Assembly: GCA_033795365.1 (NCBI GenBank)
Contig: JARYGU010000004.1
Location: forward strand, 186,001-250,000
DNA from: JARYGU01 sp033795365
GTDB lineage: Bacteria; Pseudomonadota; Alphaproteobacteria; Rhizobiales; Rhizobiaceae
Length of the DNA stretch: 64,000 nt
Direction: 5' to 3'
In this document: positions 44,894-53,180 of the stretch, one piece after another
How the letters are laid out: each line of letters starts with the position of its first letter
Position numbering within the stretch: position 1 is the first letter of the stretch
Notes under the pieces: generated by a model
Told to the model about the DNA's origin: nothing
The model's database searches: none
Seen by the model: only the letters and a program-made list of their open reading frames with translations
Translations under genes and position numbers: made by a program

Positions 44894-45595
44894 ATGATGA
44901 CGGCAGAACGACGGGAACCTTCGGAATCCGTGAAGAAATGGGTCTATCGAATCCTGCGCCATGCCATCATGACGGGGCGTTTCCAGCCCGGCCATCCCGT
45001 GACCATCAACGGGCTTTCGGAAACTCTGGGCGTCAGCGCAATGCCGGTACGCGAGGCGCTGCACAGGCTCGTGGCCGATGGAGCGATCGAGCTTCTCGAC
45101 AACCGGCGCGTCCGGGTGCCGGAGATCGATCCCGACAAATTCGACGAGATACTCTCGGCCCGCACCGCGCTGGAAACCGTGGCGGCCGAAAGGGCGCTCC
45201 CGCATATCGATTTCGTCCGGCTGGCCCATCTGCAACGGCTCGACGGGCTGGTGGACGAGGCCTATGCGCAAGGCGATATCGAACGGGGCATCGAGGCGAA
45301 CTTCGCCTTCCACCGCGCCCTTTACGAAGTGCGCTCCGCCGCCGTCCTGCTTCCGCTGATCGAATCCCTGTGGCTGCGGCTCGGCCCGTTCATGCGCCGG
45401 GCGACCGAGAACCTGCACGAAAGCTACCTCGTCGACCGGCATGCCGAAGCGCTGGAGGCGATCCGCGCGAAGAACGTCGTCGCGCTGAAGGCGGCGATCG
45501 CCGCCGACATCCAGGACGGTGCCGGGCATCTCGGCCGGGCGCAGTTTCTTCATGTCGCCGCGGAAAGCTTCACGAAGACAGGCGCGGCGTGCTAG
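44894..45595 (+). CDS. GntR-family regulator, FCD subfamily
   Basis: This 233-residue protein has a winged HTH at about 14-75 (INGLSETLGVSAMPVREALHRLVADGAIEL) and an FCD ligand domain with the usual metal-binding histidines (NFAFHRALY, VDRHAEALEAI). Start choice between 44894, 44897 and 44834 is uncertain; GGGGGTGAG favours 44894. It diverges from the system 2 polyamine-type transporter and probably represses it until an organic acid or amino acid binds. Confidence 0.9.
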   Translation: MMTAERREPSESVKKWVYRILRHAIMTGRFQPGHPVTINGLSETLGVSAMPVREALHRLVADGAIELLDNRRVRVPEIDPDKFDEILSARTALETVAAERALPHIDFVRLAHLQRLDGLVDEAYAQGDIERGIEANFAFHRALYEVRSAAVLLPLIESLWLRLGPFMRRATENLHESYLVDRHAEALEAIRAKNVVALKAAIAADIQDGAGHLGRAQFLHVAAESFTKTGAAC

Positions 45596-45695
45596 GCCCT
45601 GACCCTGGCTGTGGAGGGCGGCGAACGCCCGGCGCGACCGGGCCTCGCCGCTCCATCTCATCGTCTCAGCCGCATTCCTGCGACGCAGGCGGCTC

Positions 45696-46940
45696 TCAAG
45701 CTTTTCCGCCGACCTCGATGATTGCGCGCGTCAGGCTGCCTGTCGCGGGATAAAGCGGGATGAGGCAGGCCTGCAGGGCATGATAGATGTCTCCCTTGCC
45801 GGCAAAGAGCGTGTAGCTCGGCGCCATGTCTTCGGTCAGTTCCTCGTGCCAGCCGCCCTTTTCCCGGTCGAGGAAATGGCGCGATACCGTATCCCAGAAC
45901 TTGCGGTACCAGGTCTCGTGGTCGCCGCCCGGCAGATGCTCGCAAAGGAATGCGGCGGCACCGATGCCTTCGGCAACCGGCCACCAGAGCTTGTTGCGCT
46001 TGGCCGGCTCGTCGTTCCAGTCGAGCGTATAGAAGAAGCCGCCCCGTTCCTTGTCCCAGCCGTGCTCTATGGCTTGGGCGAACAGGTTCTTCGCGGCATC
46101 GGGCATCCATGCGTGCTTCCTGCCCCCGAGCGCCCATAGCTGGAGGACGAGTCGCGCCCATTCCAGCGAATGTCCCGGCGTCGTTCCCGAGGGGCGGAAC
46201 ATCTCGTTGCCGCGGTACTCCTTGTCCAGCGTCCAGTTCTCGTCGAAATGCTCCGGTACGCGGAAGCCGTTCTCGCCGGCGCGCCGGCGGATGATGAGGT
46301 CGGCGATCCGTTCGGCCTTGGTGAGATATTCCCGCTCGCCGGTGGCTTCGAAGGCCGCCATCAAGGCCTCCGTCAGATGCATGTTGGAATTCTGGCCGCG
46401 ATAACCGGGCACGTCCGTCCAGTCGGCTTCGAATTCCTCGGCGATCGCGCCGTGTTTTTCTTCCCAGAAGCGCTTCTCCAGGATTTCCGTAACATCCGCG
46501 AGCATGCGGTCGGCGTCGGGATGGCCCGCGGTCTTGGCGCTTGAGGCGGCGAGCAGCACGAAGGCATGCCCATAGCCCTGTTTGCTGGAATCCAGGAGGC
46601 CGGAGTTGTCCAGCGACCAGTGATACCCGCCGCGCTCGCCGTCGCGATGCTTTTCCCAGAGATAGTTCATGCCGTGATCGACGATCTCGTCCGAACCCGG
46701 ACGGCCGAGCAGGCTGCCGATCGCGAAGCAATGAACCATGCGCGCAGTGGAATGGATGGCGCGGATCGGATTGCCCGGGTTGAGCGGGCGGCCGTCCGTA
46801 TCGAGTTCGAAGAAGCCGCCACCGGGATTGAAGGCGCGATTCTGGAAGAAATCGAAAAGGGCATCGGCCTGGTTCCAGAGCCAGTCGCGATGATAGGCGC
46901 GTTCACGCCATGCCATATCCAACTGTGCTTTTACGCCCAT
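45696..46940 (-). CDS. AGE-family sugar isomerase/epimerase (mannose isomerase or YihS-like)
   Basis: This 414-residue protein is an (alpha/alpha)6-barrel enzyme of the N-acylglucosamine 2-epimerase superfamily. Conserved histidines occur in AIHSTARMVHCF, QGYGHAFVLLA, NSNMHLTEAL and TPGHSLEWA, and WEEKHG is also typical. The YGHAFVLLA and H-x-TEA segments recall aldose-ketose isomerases (mannose isomerase, sulfoquinovose isomerase) more than ATP-using N-acyl epimerases. It is monocistronic and convergent with gntR, without a transporter beside it. Confidence 0.85.
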   Translation of the reverse strand: MGVKAQLDMAWRERAYHRDWLWNQADALFDFFQNRAFNPGGGFFELDTDGRPLNPGNPIRAIHSTARMVHCFAIGSLLGRPGSDEIVDHGMNYLWEKHRDGERGGYHWSLDNSGLLDSSKQGYGHAFVLLAASSAKTAGHPDADRMLADVTEILEKRFWEEKHGAIAEEFEADWTDVPGYRGQNSNMHLTEALMAAFEATGEREYLTKAERIADLIIRRRAGENGFRVPEHFDENWTLDKEYRGNEMFRPSGTTPGHSLEWARLVLQLWALGGRKHAWMPDAAKNLFAQAIEHGWDKERGGFFYTLDWNDEPAKRNKLWWPVAEGIGAAAFLCEHLPGGDHETWYRKFWDTVSRHFLDREKGGWHEELTEDMAPSYTLFAGKGDIYHALQACLIPLYPATGSLTRAIIEVGGKA

Positions 46941-47298
46941 GGTGGTAACTCCTTGCGGTCTTCAGTTGTCAGGGTCTTCTCGAATAGCGCCTGCCATGCA
47001 GGGCAGGGGATGCAGTGCCGATGCGCACGGTTTGCGCGGCCTGCTGAACGGAAATCTGGTCGGCCTCGCAGATGGGAGTGGAGTTATGGCGCAGTTTTGT
47101 TTGCACTGCAATACCACTCGCCCTTGCGGCGGAATTGCTGGAAAAACGCGTTTTTTCGGCGCAGCCGAAGCAGGGGAGGGCCAGTTTCCCGCGTAGAAAG
47201 GCAATTTACGAATGTGGCGAAAAAGAGAAAAAAGATTTCTACCTATCTTATAGGAATAATGTAGTCTCCCACTGTCTAACGGATGAGAGGCGAAGCAA
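46941..47298. other. Intergenic stretch upstream of the AGE gene and a small membrane gene
   Basis: No gene is supported in these 358 bp. They hold the promoter area of the minus-strand AGE gene and a palindrome AAAAACGCGTTTTT at 47142-47155. A short repeat CCTAT-CTT-ATAGG at 47242-47254 lies beside TATAGGAATAAT, a plausible -10 region for the small gene at 47299. Confidence 0.5.
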
Positions 47299-47463
47299 AT
47301 GAGCAACATCGACGCCGGCAACGGCTATGTCTACGATCGCGCCTCGAAACGGAGCAACTCCAGACGCGCGCGCCGTGCAGGCCGTCAGGCTTTCGTCAGC
47401 AACGCTCTTTTCGCGACCGCGTTTCTTTTCGTGGCCGCGATCGTCTCGGGCGTTCTGTTCTAG
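47299..47463 (+). CDS. Small single-pass membrane protein, 54 residues
   Basis: A reading frame runs ATG to TAG with GAGAGG eight bases upstream. The product has a polar start (MSNIDAGNGYVYDRASK), a strongly basic middle (RRARRAGRQ at 22-30) and one hydrophobic segment at about 36-54. It would span the inner membrane with its basic arm in the cytoplasm by the positive-inside rule. I do not recognise a family. It stands alone between the AGE gene and a PagL-like gene; frame, ribosome site and clean topology make it credible. Confidence 0.5.
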   Translation: MSNIDAGNGYVYDRASKRSNSRRARRAGRQAFVSNALFATAFLFVAAIVSGVLF

Positions 47464-47500
47464 GGTCGCGATCTTTCAGATTCGCTTCCTGAGCTTAAGT

Positions 47501-47560
47501 CTTTGTTTCGATGCATGTCGTTGTCGCAAAGCCGCTGCACGTTTTTACGCGACATACATC
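47501..47560. repeat. Palindromic intergenic repeat, inverted copy
   Basis: GCATGTCGTTGTCGCAAAGCCGCTGCACG...TTTTACGCGACATAC is the unit of 14236 in the opposite orientation, including CTTTGTTTCGAT ahead of it. It lies between the small membrane gene and the PagL-like gene. Confidence 0.7.
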
Positions 47561-47726
47561 AGATCTTCCGCCGGAGCCGTACCGGTTCCGATACGCGCAT
47601 TCATTTCTCCGGATGCGTCCTCTTCTTTGGCCATTTGTCGCTGCGACCCACGCACTTCAGAAAGCGATTGTTTTTCTCCCGTATTGCGTCAACCCTAGCG
47701 AACGGTCAGGGCACTGATTCGCGGGG

Positions 47727-48278
47727 ATGCCGATGAGATATATCCGACTGTTCTGCGCTGTCGCGCCGCTTCTCCTCGCGGGACCCGCCGACGCCCTTGC
47801 CGGAGACAAGATCATCGATGAGCTGCGCATCGGCGGGGCGGCGTCGATCAACGGCTCGAAGTCGCGGGAAGACGGCGCGATCGGTTCCGTCGAGCTCTAT
47901 TTCGATCCGCTCGAAGATACGCATGCCAGTACCGCCGGGAAGCTCCTGCTGGAGCCGCGCATCCATATCGGCGCGTCCGGCGGACCGGATGCGACCGACC
48001 GCATCTATACCGGCCTGACCTGGGATTTCCCGATCACCGAAAAGTTCTTCGCCGAGATCGGCGCCGGCGGCACGATCCACAATGGCAGCCTGGACGGCGG
48101 CGACCGCCCGAGGCTCGGCTGCCGCGTTCTGTTCCGCGAGCACGCGGCGCTCGGCTATCGGGTGACGGAACATGTGCAGATTCTGGCAACCATCGACCAT
48201 TCATCGAATGCCGACCTCTGCGATGGACCGAACGATGGCCTGACGCAGGCGGGGCTGTCGGTGGGTTATAAGTTCTAA
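47727..48278 (+). CDS. PagL-like lipid A 3-O-deacylase (acyloxyacyl hydrolase)
   Basis: This 183-residue protein has a Sec signal at about 1-25 (hydrophobic core then ALA). The remainder is beta-strand rich and ends in the aromatic YKF typical of outer-membrane barrels. The active-site region ATIDHSSNADLCDGPNDG, with His158 and Ser159/160, matches the H-x-SNA ... N-x-G pattern of PagL. Such enzymes remove the 3-linked acyl chain of lipid A from the outer membrane. The start may instead be ATG 47733. The match rests on short motifs, so moderate certainty. Confidence 0.7.
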   Translation: MPMRYIRLFCAVAPLLLAGPADALAGDKIIDELRIGGAASINGSKSREDGAIGSVELYFDPLEDTHASTAGKLLLEPRIHIGASGGPDATDRIYTGLTWDFPITEKFFAEIGAGGTIHNGSLDGGDRPRLGCRVLFREHAALGYRVTEHVQILATIDHSSNADLCDGPNDGLTQAGLSVGYKF

Positions 48279-48333
48279 GGCCGAGCGTCGCGCATCGCAA
48301 TCAAGGGGATCGGCTTTAGCCCGATGGCAGATC

Positions 48334-48358
48334 GGAAGGCTCATTTCGATGGCCTTCC
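48334..48358. terminator. Hairpin between convergent pagL-like and lysR genes
   Basis: GGAAGGC and GCCTTCC pair across an 11-base loop, with TT following on the plus strand. It lies between two convergent stops and could serve both. Confidence 0.45.
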
Positions 48359-48376
48359 TTGCCCAAGTCCCTGATA

Positions 48377-49276
48377 TTATATCTCTCGCTCGCGAATCGA
48401 GCGTCGCAGGAAACGCAAAAAGGTATCCAGCACGCCGGACCGGTTGCTCCGCTCCCAGACGGCGGTAATCGGCAGTTTCACGGAAAGATCGCTAAGCGGA
48501 CGAACCGCAACACCGTGTCTGGGCAGATTGCCGATGCAGCTCGAGTAAATCGCAACGCCGGCGCCGGCGATCACGAGACCGAAGATCCCGTCGGTGTTCG
48601 TGGCCTCCAACGCGATATCAGGGAAAAATCCCCGCGCCCGGCATTCTGCGAAAACCTGCTGTCGGAAGACGACCCAGCTATCACCCGTGCCGAAGACGAA
48701 TTTCTCGGCCTTCAGCTCCGCCAGGGTCAAGGTTTCGCTGGCTGCGAGCTTATGGTTGGAGGGAAGGATGGCGACATACTCGTTCTCGTCGAACGTCAGG
48801 CTTTTCGTGGCGTGGTGGCGGAACTCGCCGTAGAGGAAGCCGATATCGATCGTTTGCTGCAGGATCGCGACATGCTGGTGGACCGTGGGCATGAACACGA
48901 GGTCCAGATTGATGTCGGGATGGGCCTGATTGAAGTCACGGAGGAACTCCGGCAGTCGGCCATTTATTGCAAAGTCGGTGTAGGCAACACGCAATTCTCC
49001 CCGTAGCCCTCGGGCAGCATTGCGTGTTCGCGCGATCGCCTGATCGATTTTGCCGATGATCCCGGCGGTTTCCGTCAGCAAGACTTTCCCGGCTTCCGTC
49101 AGTTCGACCCGCCGTGTCGAGCGCACCAGGAGAGGCGCACCGATTTCCGCCTCCAATTGCTGAATCGTCTTCGTGAGCGCGGGCTGCGCAATTCTCAGCA
49201 CATCCGCCGCCCTTCCGAAGTGCAAATCCTTGCCCAAGGCCGCGAAGGCGCGGAGATGTCGAAGATCAATGGTCAT
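48377..49276 (-). CDS. LysR-family regulator
   Basis: This 299-residue protein has the LysR HTH at 5-62 (LRAFAALGKDLHFGRAADVLRIAQPALTKTIQQLEAEIG) and a standard effector domain of the CbbR/BenM/CatM-like type. It diverges from the MFS gene. A 7-bp-arm inverted repeat lies 16 bp upstream of its start, in the position of an autoregulatory site. It probably controls the MFS-V4R-dipeptidase unit. Confidence 0.92.
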   Translation of the reverse strand: MTIDLRHLRAFAALGKDLHFGRAADVLRIAQPALTKTIQQLEAEIGAPLLVRSTRRVELTEAGKVLLTETAGIIGKIDQAIARTRNAARGLRGELRVAYTDFAINGRLPEFLRDFNQAHPDINLDLVFMPTVHQHVAILQQTIDIGFLYGEFRHHATKSLTFDENEYVAILPSNHKLAASETLTLAELKAEKFVFGTGDSWVVFRQQVFAECRARGFFPDIALEATNTDGIFGLVIAGAGVAIYSSCIGNLPRHGVAVRPLSDLSVKLPITAVWERSNRSGVLDTFLRFLRRSIREREI

Positions 49277-49714
49277 TGCCGTACAACAAGCTGATAACTA
49301 CTGGTTATCAATAACTCACCAATTAATATTTTACAAACGTGCCCCGGCATTCCACCGTAGGGGCAATCGGCACCATCAGACGTGCGCTGAACAATTAGCG
49401 GGAACAAATGCAGGGAACAGCGAGAAATTCACGCGATATGCGTTTCGTAATGCCTGGAGCGGCGAACATCGACAAGACCCCGTGAAATAATAGGGATCTC
49501 GTCGGTATCGATCTCCTGCGGTGATTGGTCGAGGCCTCGTCTTCCTGGACGGGCATCGCGGCGGCCGTCATGCCGCATGTCGGACCTGCCACCTTGAGCC
49601 ACGAAGCCGGGAGCGATCCACCGGTCAGCTTTCGAGCAGCGATACCCGCCAACGAGCGGAAAGCAACCTGACGCACAATGTCGGGAAAACAATAATACAA
49701 GAGGAGCGAACAGA
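49277..49714. other. Divergent region between lysR and the MFS gene
   Basis: No gene is supported in 438 bp. It contains the LysR-type box at 49292 and an AT-rich patch at 49310-49340 that should hold the promoters. AGAGGAG just before 49715 is the MFS ribosome site. Confidence 0.55.
49292..49310. promoter_or_regulatory. LysR-type inverted repeat TGATAAC-N5-GTTATCA
   Basis: Perfect 7-bp arms around TACTG, adjacent to the lysR start and followed by an AT-rich patch. Spacing and symmetry fit a LysR-family recognition site controlling both divergent genes. Confidence 0.65.
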
Positions 49715-51076
49715 ATGGTGCAATTAACCGAGCAAGTGCCGCCGTCCAAACTGCGCAGGGTGATCACCGCCGCTGCCATAGGCAACTTCGTCGAGTGGTT
49801 CGATTTTGCCGTCTACGGCTTTCTGGCCACCGTGATCGCAAACCAGTTTTTTCCAAGTTCGAGCTTAAGCCTGGGCCTGTTGAAGACCTTCGGGGTTTTC
49901 GCCGTCGCCTTCGCCATGAGGCCGTTAGGCGGCATATTCTTCGGGGTGCTCGGCGACAAACTTGGACGCAAAAGCATTCTTTCCTTGACGATTCTTCTGA
50001 TGGCGGGCGCAACGACGCTGATCGGCCTTCTGCCGCCCTATGCGAGCATCGGCATTCTGGCGCCGGTGCTTCTGACGTTGCTGCGCTGTATCCAAGGCTT
50101 TTCCGCGGGCGGCGAATATGCAGGGTCCGTCGCCTATGTGATGGAGCATGCGCCACGCGACAAGCGCGGGTGGTATGGGAGCTTCGTCCCCGTATCGACC
50201 TTCACCGCTTTCGCAGCCGCGGCATCGCTCGTCTTCGCCCTGGAAAACAGCCTCTCGCCAGAAGCGATGGGGCAGTGGGGTTGGCGCATTCCTTTCCTGG
50301 TCGCGGCTCCGCTGGGATTGATCGGTCTGTATCTGAGATGGCGAATGGAAGAGACGCCAGCCTTTCAGGCGGTATCCGACGAGCAGAAACTGCATAGCCA
50401 TTCGCCGCTCAAGGAGACCCTGCGCAATCAGAGCTATGCCATATGCCGGCTCGGTGCGTTCATTTCCTTGACCGCACTGTCCTTCTATACGTTCACCACA
50501 TACTTCGCGACCTATCTTCAGGTCGTCGGCAGCCTGACCCGGCCGCAGGCTCTCCTGGTGTCGACGATTGCGCTCGTCTTCGCAGCGGCATTTTGCCCGG
50601 CTGCCGGTGCGCTAACGGATTGGATAGGCCGCCGCAAGACGGTTGGGTTCGTTTGCTCGTGGGTGATCGTCGCCGTGCTGCCGGCTTTCTGGCTTGCATC
50701 CTCCGGATCCCTGATATACGCCATCTGCGGCGTTCTTCTGCTCGCGGTCGGAGCCCTGGTGACCGGCGTCGTCACCGCCGCACTCATGTCGGAGACGTTT
50801 CCGACACGGACGCGCTACACCGCCTCGGCTTTCACATATAATATCTCCTATACGATCTTCGGCGGCACCGCGCCGCTGATGGCCACCTGGCTGATCGACA
50901 GGACCGGCAACAACCTGGCTCCGGCTTTCTATCTCATCCTGATCGCTTTGGTCGCGATGTGGGGCGGCCTCGCGCTGCCGGAAACGCATCGGAAGTCCCT
51001 GCTGGACGACGGTGCTGGCGAGGACAGTACAGGCGACGACAAGCGCGATCAGGCGCGCGTTCTGGGAAGAGCCTGA
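49715..51076 (+). CDS. MFS metabolite:proton symporter, ProP/ShiA type
   Basis: This 453-residue protein has about twelve membrane segments. The MHS-family signature FVEWFDFAVYGFLA opens segment one, with RPLGGIFFGVLGDKLGRK between segments two and three and CIQGFSAGGEYAGS in segment four. Members carry betaine, proline, shikimate, citrate or other small carboxylates with protons. AGAGGAG precedes the ATG. It is followed by the V4R-like and dipeptidase-like genes in the same orientation. Confidence 0.92.
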   Translation: MVQLTEQVPPSKLRRVITAAAIGNFVEWFDFAVYGFLATVIANQFFPSSSLSLGLLKTFGVFAVAFAMRPLGGIFFGVLGDKLGRKSILSLTILLMAGATTLIGLLPPYASIGILAPVLLTLLRCIQGFSAGGEYAGSVAYVMEHAPRDKRGWYGSFVPVSTFTAFAAAASLVFALENSLSPEAMGQWGWRIPFLVAAPLGLIGLYLRWRMEETPAFQAVSDEQKLHSHSPLKETLRNQSYAICRLGAFISLTALSFYTFTTYFATYLQVVGSLTRPQALLVSTIALVFAAAFCPAAGALTDWIGRRKTVGFVCSWVIVAVLPAFWLASSGSLIYAICGVLLLAVGALVTGVVTAALMSETFPTRTRYTASAFTYNISYTIFGGTAPLMATWLIDRTGNNLAPAFYLILIALVAMWGGLALPETHRKSLLDDGAGEDSTGDDKRDQARVLGRA

Positions 51077-51243
51077 CGATCGGTATCAATCGTCCAGTAT
51101 CGCCTGGCCCGACACGTACGCTGGTGCCGTAGATCGCAGAAAAGCCGATCATTCACCTGGATCCACGCGATCTGCGGCACCGACCACACGACTAAGTCTG
51201 CAGCCAGCGACTGCAGGCATATGCCGACCGAGAGAGAACGAAA

Positions 51244-51771
51244 ATGCAGCCAACAGTGAAAATCGATGTGAGCGAGGCGACAGGCGTTTGGGAAACGGAC
51301 GGGCTTCCCATGGTCTATGTGCCAAGGCATTTCATGTTGAACATTCATAATGCGGTCGAGGACGCTCTTGGCCTTTCGGCCTATAAGTCGGTCCTGTACG
51401 ACGCGGGCGCCAGGGCCGCGTACCACTGGTGCAAGACACAAGCCGAAAACCAGAATTTGGACGGTGTCCGCGTCTTCGAGCACTATCTGGAGCGCCTCAC
51501 GGCGCGAGGATGGGGGCAGTTTCAGATAGTCGACATCGATCCTGGCGCCTCCGCGACGATCACGGTGAAGAATTCGATCTATGTCCTTGGCGGCAGACCC
51601 GGCCCCGGGCATCCCGTTTGCTATATGTTCGAAGGATTTTTTGCCGGCGGGTTCAAGTACGCGTCCCAGCATCCCGGCTCTGCTCCGGGAGAGATGGACT
51701 GCAAAGAGGTGGAATGCGAGGCGATGGGATTCGATCGATGCAAGTTCGAGCTGAAGACCATCCCGCAATGA
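51244..51771 (+). CDS. V4R/XylR_N-like (DUF5943-type) protein
   Basis: This 175-residue cytoplasmic protein has an N-terminal ligand-binding part (residues 20-110) and a C-terminal V4R-type end with three ordered cysteines, C153, C158 and C166, in DCKEVECEAMGFDRCKF. V4R domains bind small hydrophobic ligands or metals. From memory, a DUF5943 protein lies beside a dipeptidase homologue at the dgcAB (dimethylglycine catabolism) locus of Pseudomonas. The same pairing occurs here with the gene at 51892. Function is otherwise unknown. Start 51244 has GAGAGAACGAAA upstream. Confidence 0.7.
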   Translation: MQPTVKIDVSEATGVWETDGLPMVYVPRHFMLNIHNAVEDALGLSAYKSVLYDAGARAAYHWCKTQAENQNLDGVRVFEHYLERLTARGWGQFQIVDIDPGASATITVKNSIYVLGGRPGPGHPVCYMFEGFFAGGFKYASQHPGSAPGEMDCKEVECEAMGFDRCKFELKTIPQ

Positions 51772-51891
51772 GAAGCACAGCTGCTCGCGTGCGGTGATCG
51801 AAGATAATCCCCAAGACCTGAATCAGAAGAGGCAAGTGGAAGGTGACCCTTCCGTTTGTCGACAATAGTATCGTTGCGAAGAGAGGATGCC

Positions 51892-52878
51892 GTGGAAAAC
51901 ACCGCTGAAGATATCTACAAAAAGTCCGTCGTCGTCGATGGCCTTATCATTTCCAACTGGGGCGAGCCCGTGTTTCGGGAGATGCACGAAGCCGGCCTGA
52001 CAGCGGCAAACTGCACGTGCAGTGTTTGGGAGAATTTTGAGGAGACTGTCCGAAACATAACGAATTGGAACCGCTGGTTTCGCGAATTTCACCGATACAT
52101 CGCCAAAGCGGAGAGCGTGGCGGACATCCATGCGGCCAAACGCGACGGCAGGACGGCAGTCATCCTCGGAATGCAGAATACATCCGCATTCGAAGATCAG
52201 ATCGGCTATGTGGAGGTTCTGAAGACGCTCGGTGTAGGCATCGTGCAGATGACTTACAACACGCAAAACTGGGTTGGCAGCGGCTGTTACGAGAGCAGGG
52301 ATAGCGGCCTTTCCGATTTTGGCCGCGACGTCGTCGCCGAAATGAACCGCGTCGGAATGCTCTGCGATCTAAGCCATGTGGGCCCTAAGACCTCTCGGGA
52401 CGTCATCGATGCGTCGACGAGGCCGGTCGCCTACTCTCACTGCCTGCCGGCCGGGTTAAAGTCGCATCCACGCAACAAGTCCGATGACGAACTCCGTTAC
52501 ATCGTCGAGAAGGGCGGTTTCGTCGGGGTCACCATGTTCCCTCCCTTTCTTCCCAAAGGCGTGAACTCCAGTATCGACGACTATATCGCCGCGATGGACT
52601 ACGTCATCGACATTGTCGGCGAGGACGCCGTTGGTATCGGAACGGATTTTACCCAGGGACACGGCGCCGAATTCTTCGACTGGATTACACACGATAAAGG
52701 ATTCGGCCGGCAGTTGACGAAGTTCGGCGAGATCGTGAACCCGGAAGGAATCCGGGAGATCCGCGATTTTCCGAACATCGCCGTTGCCATGGACCGGGCA
52801 GGTTGGAATGCGGCTAAGATCGAGAAGGTTCTCGGGCGGAACTGGATAGGCTTGCTCGAACGGGTCTGGTCGGTTTGA
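51892..52878 (+). CDS. Membrane (renal) dipeptidase-family protein lacking the HxD motif
   Basis: This 328-residue protein is a peptidase M19 homologue with LCDLSHVG, VAYSHC and GIGTDF blocks. The N-terminal metal motif, normally DGHND or DTHCD, reads VDGLIISNW and has lost both His and Asp. The binuclear zinc site should therefore be altered, as I recall also for the dgcAB-linked homologues of pseudomonads. GTG 51892 behind GAGAGGA is preferred over TTG 51856. It follows the V4R-like gene and ends in a strong hairpin. A methylated amine or betaine role is a guess from context. Confidence 0.8.
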   Translation: MENTAEDIYKKSVVVDGLIISNWGEPVFREMHEAGLTAANCTCSVWENFEETVRNITNWNRWFREFHRYIAKAESVADIHAAKRDGRTAVILGMQNTSAFEDQIGYVEVLKTLGVGIVQMTYNTQNWVGSGCYESRDSGLSDFGRDVVAEMNRVGMLCDLSHVGPKTSRDVIDASTRPVAYSHCLPAGLKSHPRNKSDDELRYIVEKGGFVGVTMFPPFLPKGVNSSIDDYIAAMDYVIDIVGEDAVGIGTDFTQGHGAEFFDWITHDKGFGRQLTKFGEIVNPEGIREIRDFPNIAVAMDRAGWNAAKIEKVLGRNWIGLLERVWSV

Positions 52879-53180
52879 CATTTCGAACCGGAGCGATCGG
52901 TCAGTCGCTCCGGTTCCATAACATATATTTCGCAATTCTGCATGAACTCAGAAGTACATCACACCGCAGAGTTAAAGTGTCCTGATCCTGAAAGTTGGAA
53001 TGTCACTCTCCCCGCGTTTTGATGACGTGGGAGATTGCCGATGGGATTGATCGCAATGAGCGAGCGCGATCCGCAGCGGATCGCGGTTTTGTCGAAGGTG
53101 ACCGCGGCTCAAGCTTCATCTCGTCGTTCGCATCGGGTTCGACCCGGCGTGGCAGGACCGAGGCTATCCGATGGTACGCA
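52879..53180. other. Intergenic stretch after the dipeptidase-like gene
   Basis: These 302 bp lie between convergent genes. Apart from the hairpin at 52885 I see no gene or repeat; short open frames lack coding character. Confidence 0.5.
52885..52916 (+). terminator. Terminator hairpin after the dipeptidase-like gene
   Basis: GAACCGGAGCGA and TCGCTCCGGTTC are perfect 12-bp arms around TCGGTCAG, six bases beyond the stop. Only an AT-rich tail (CATAACATATATTT) follows rather than a pure T-run. Confidence 0.7.
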
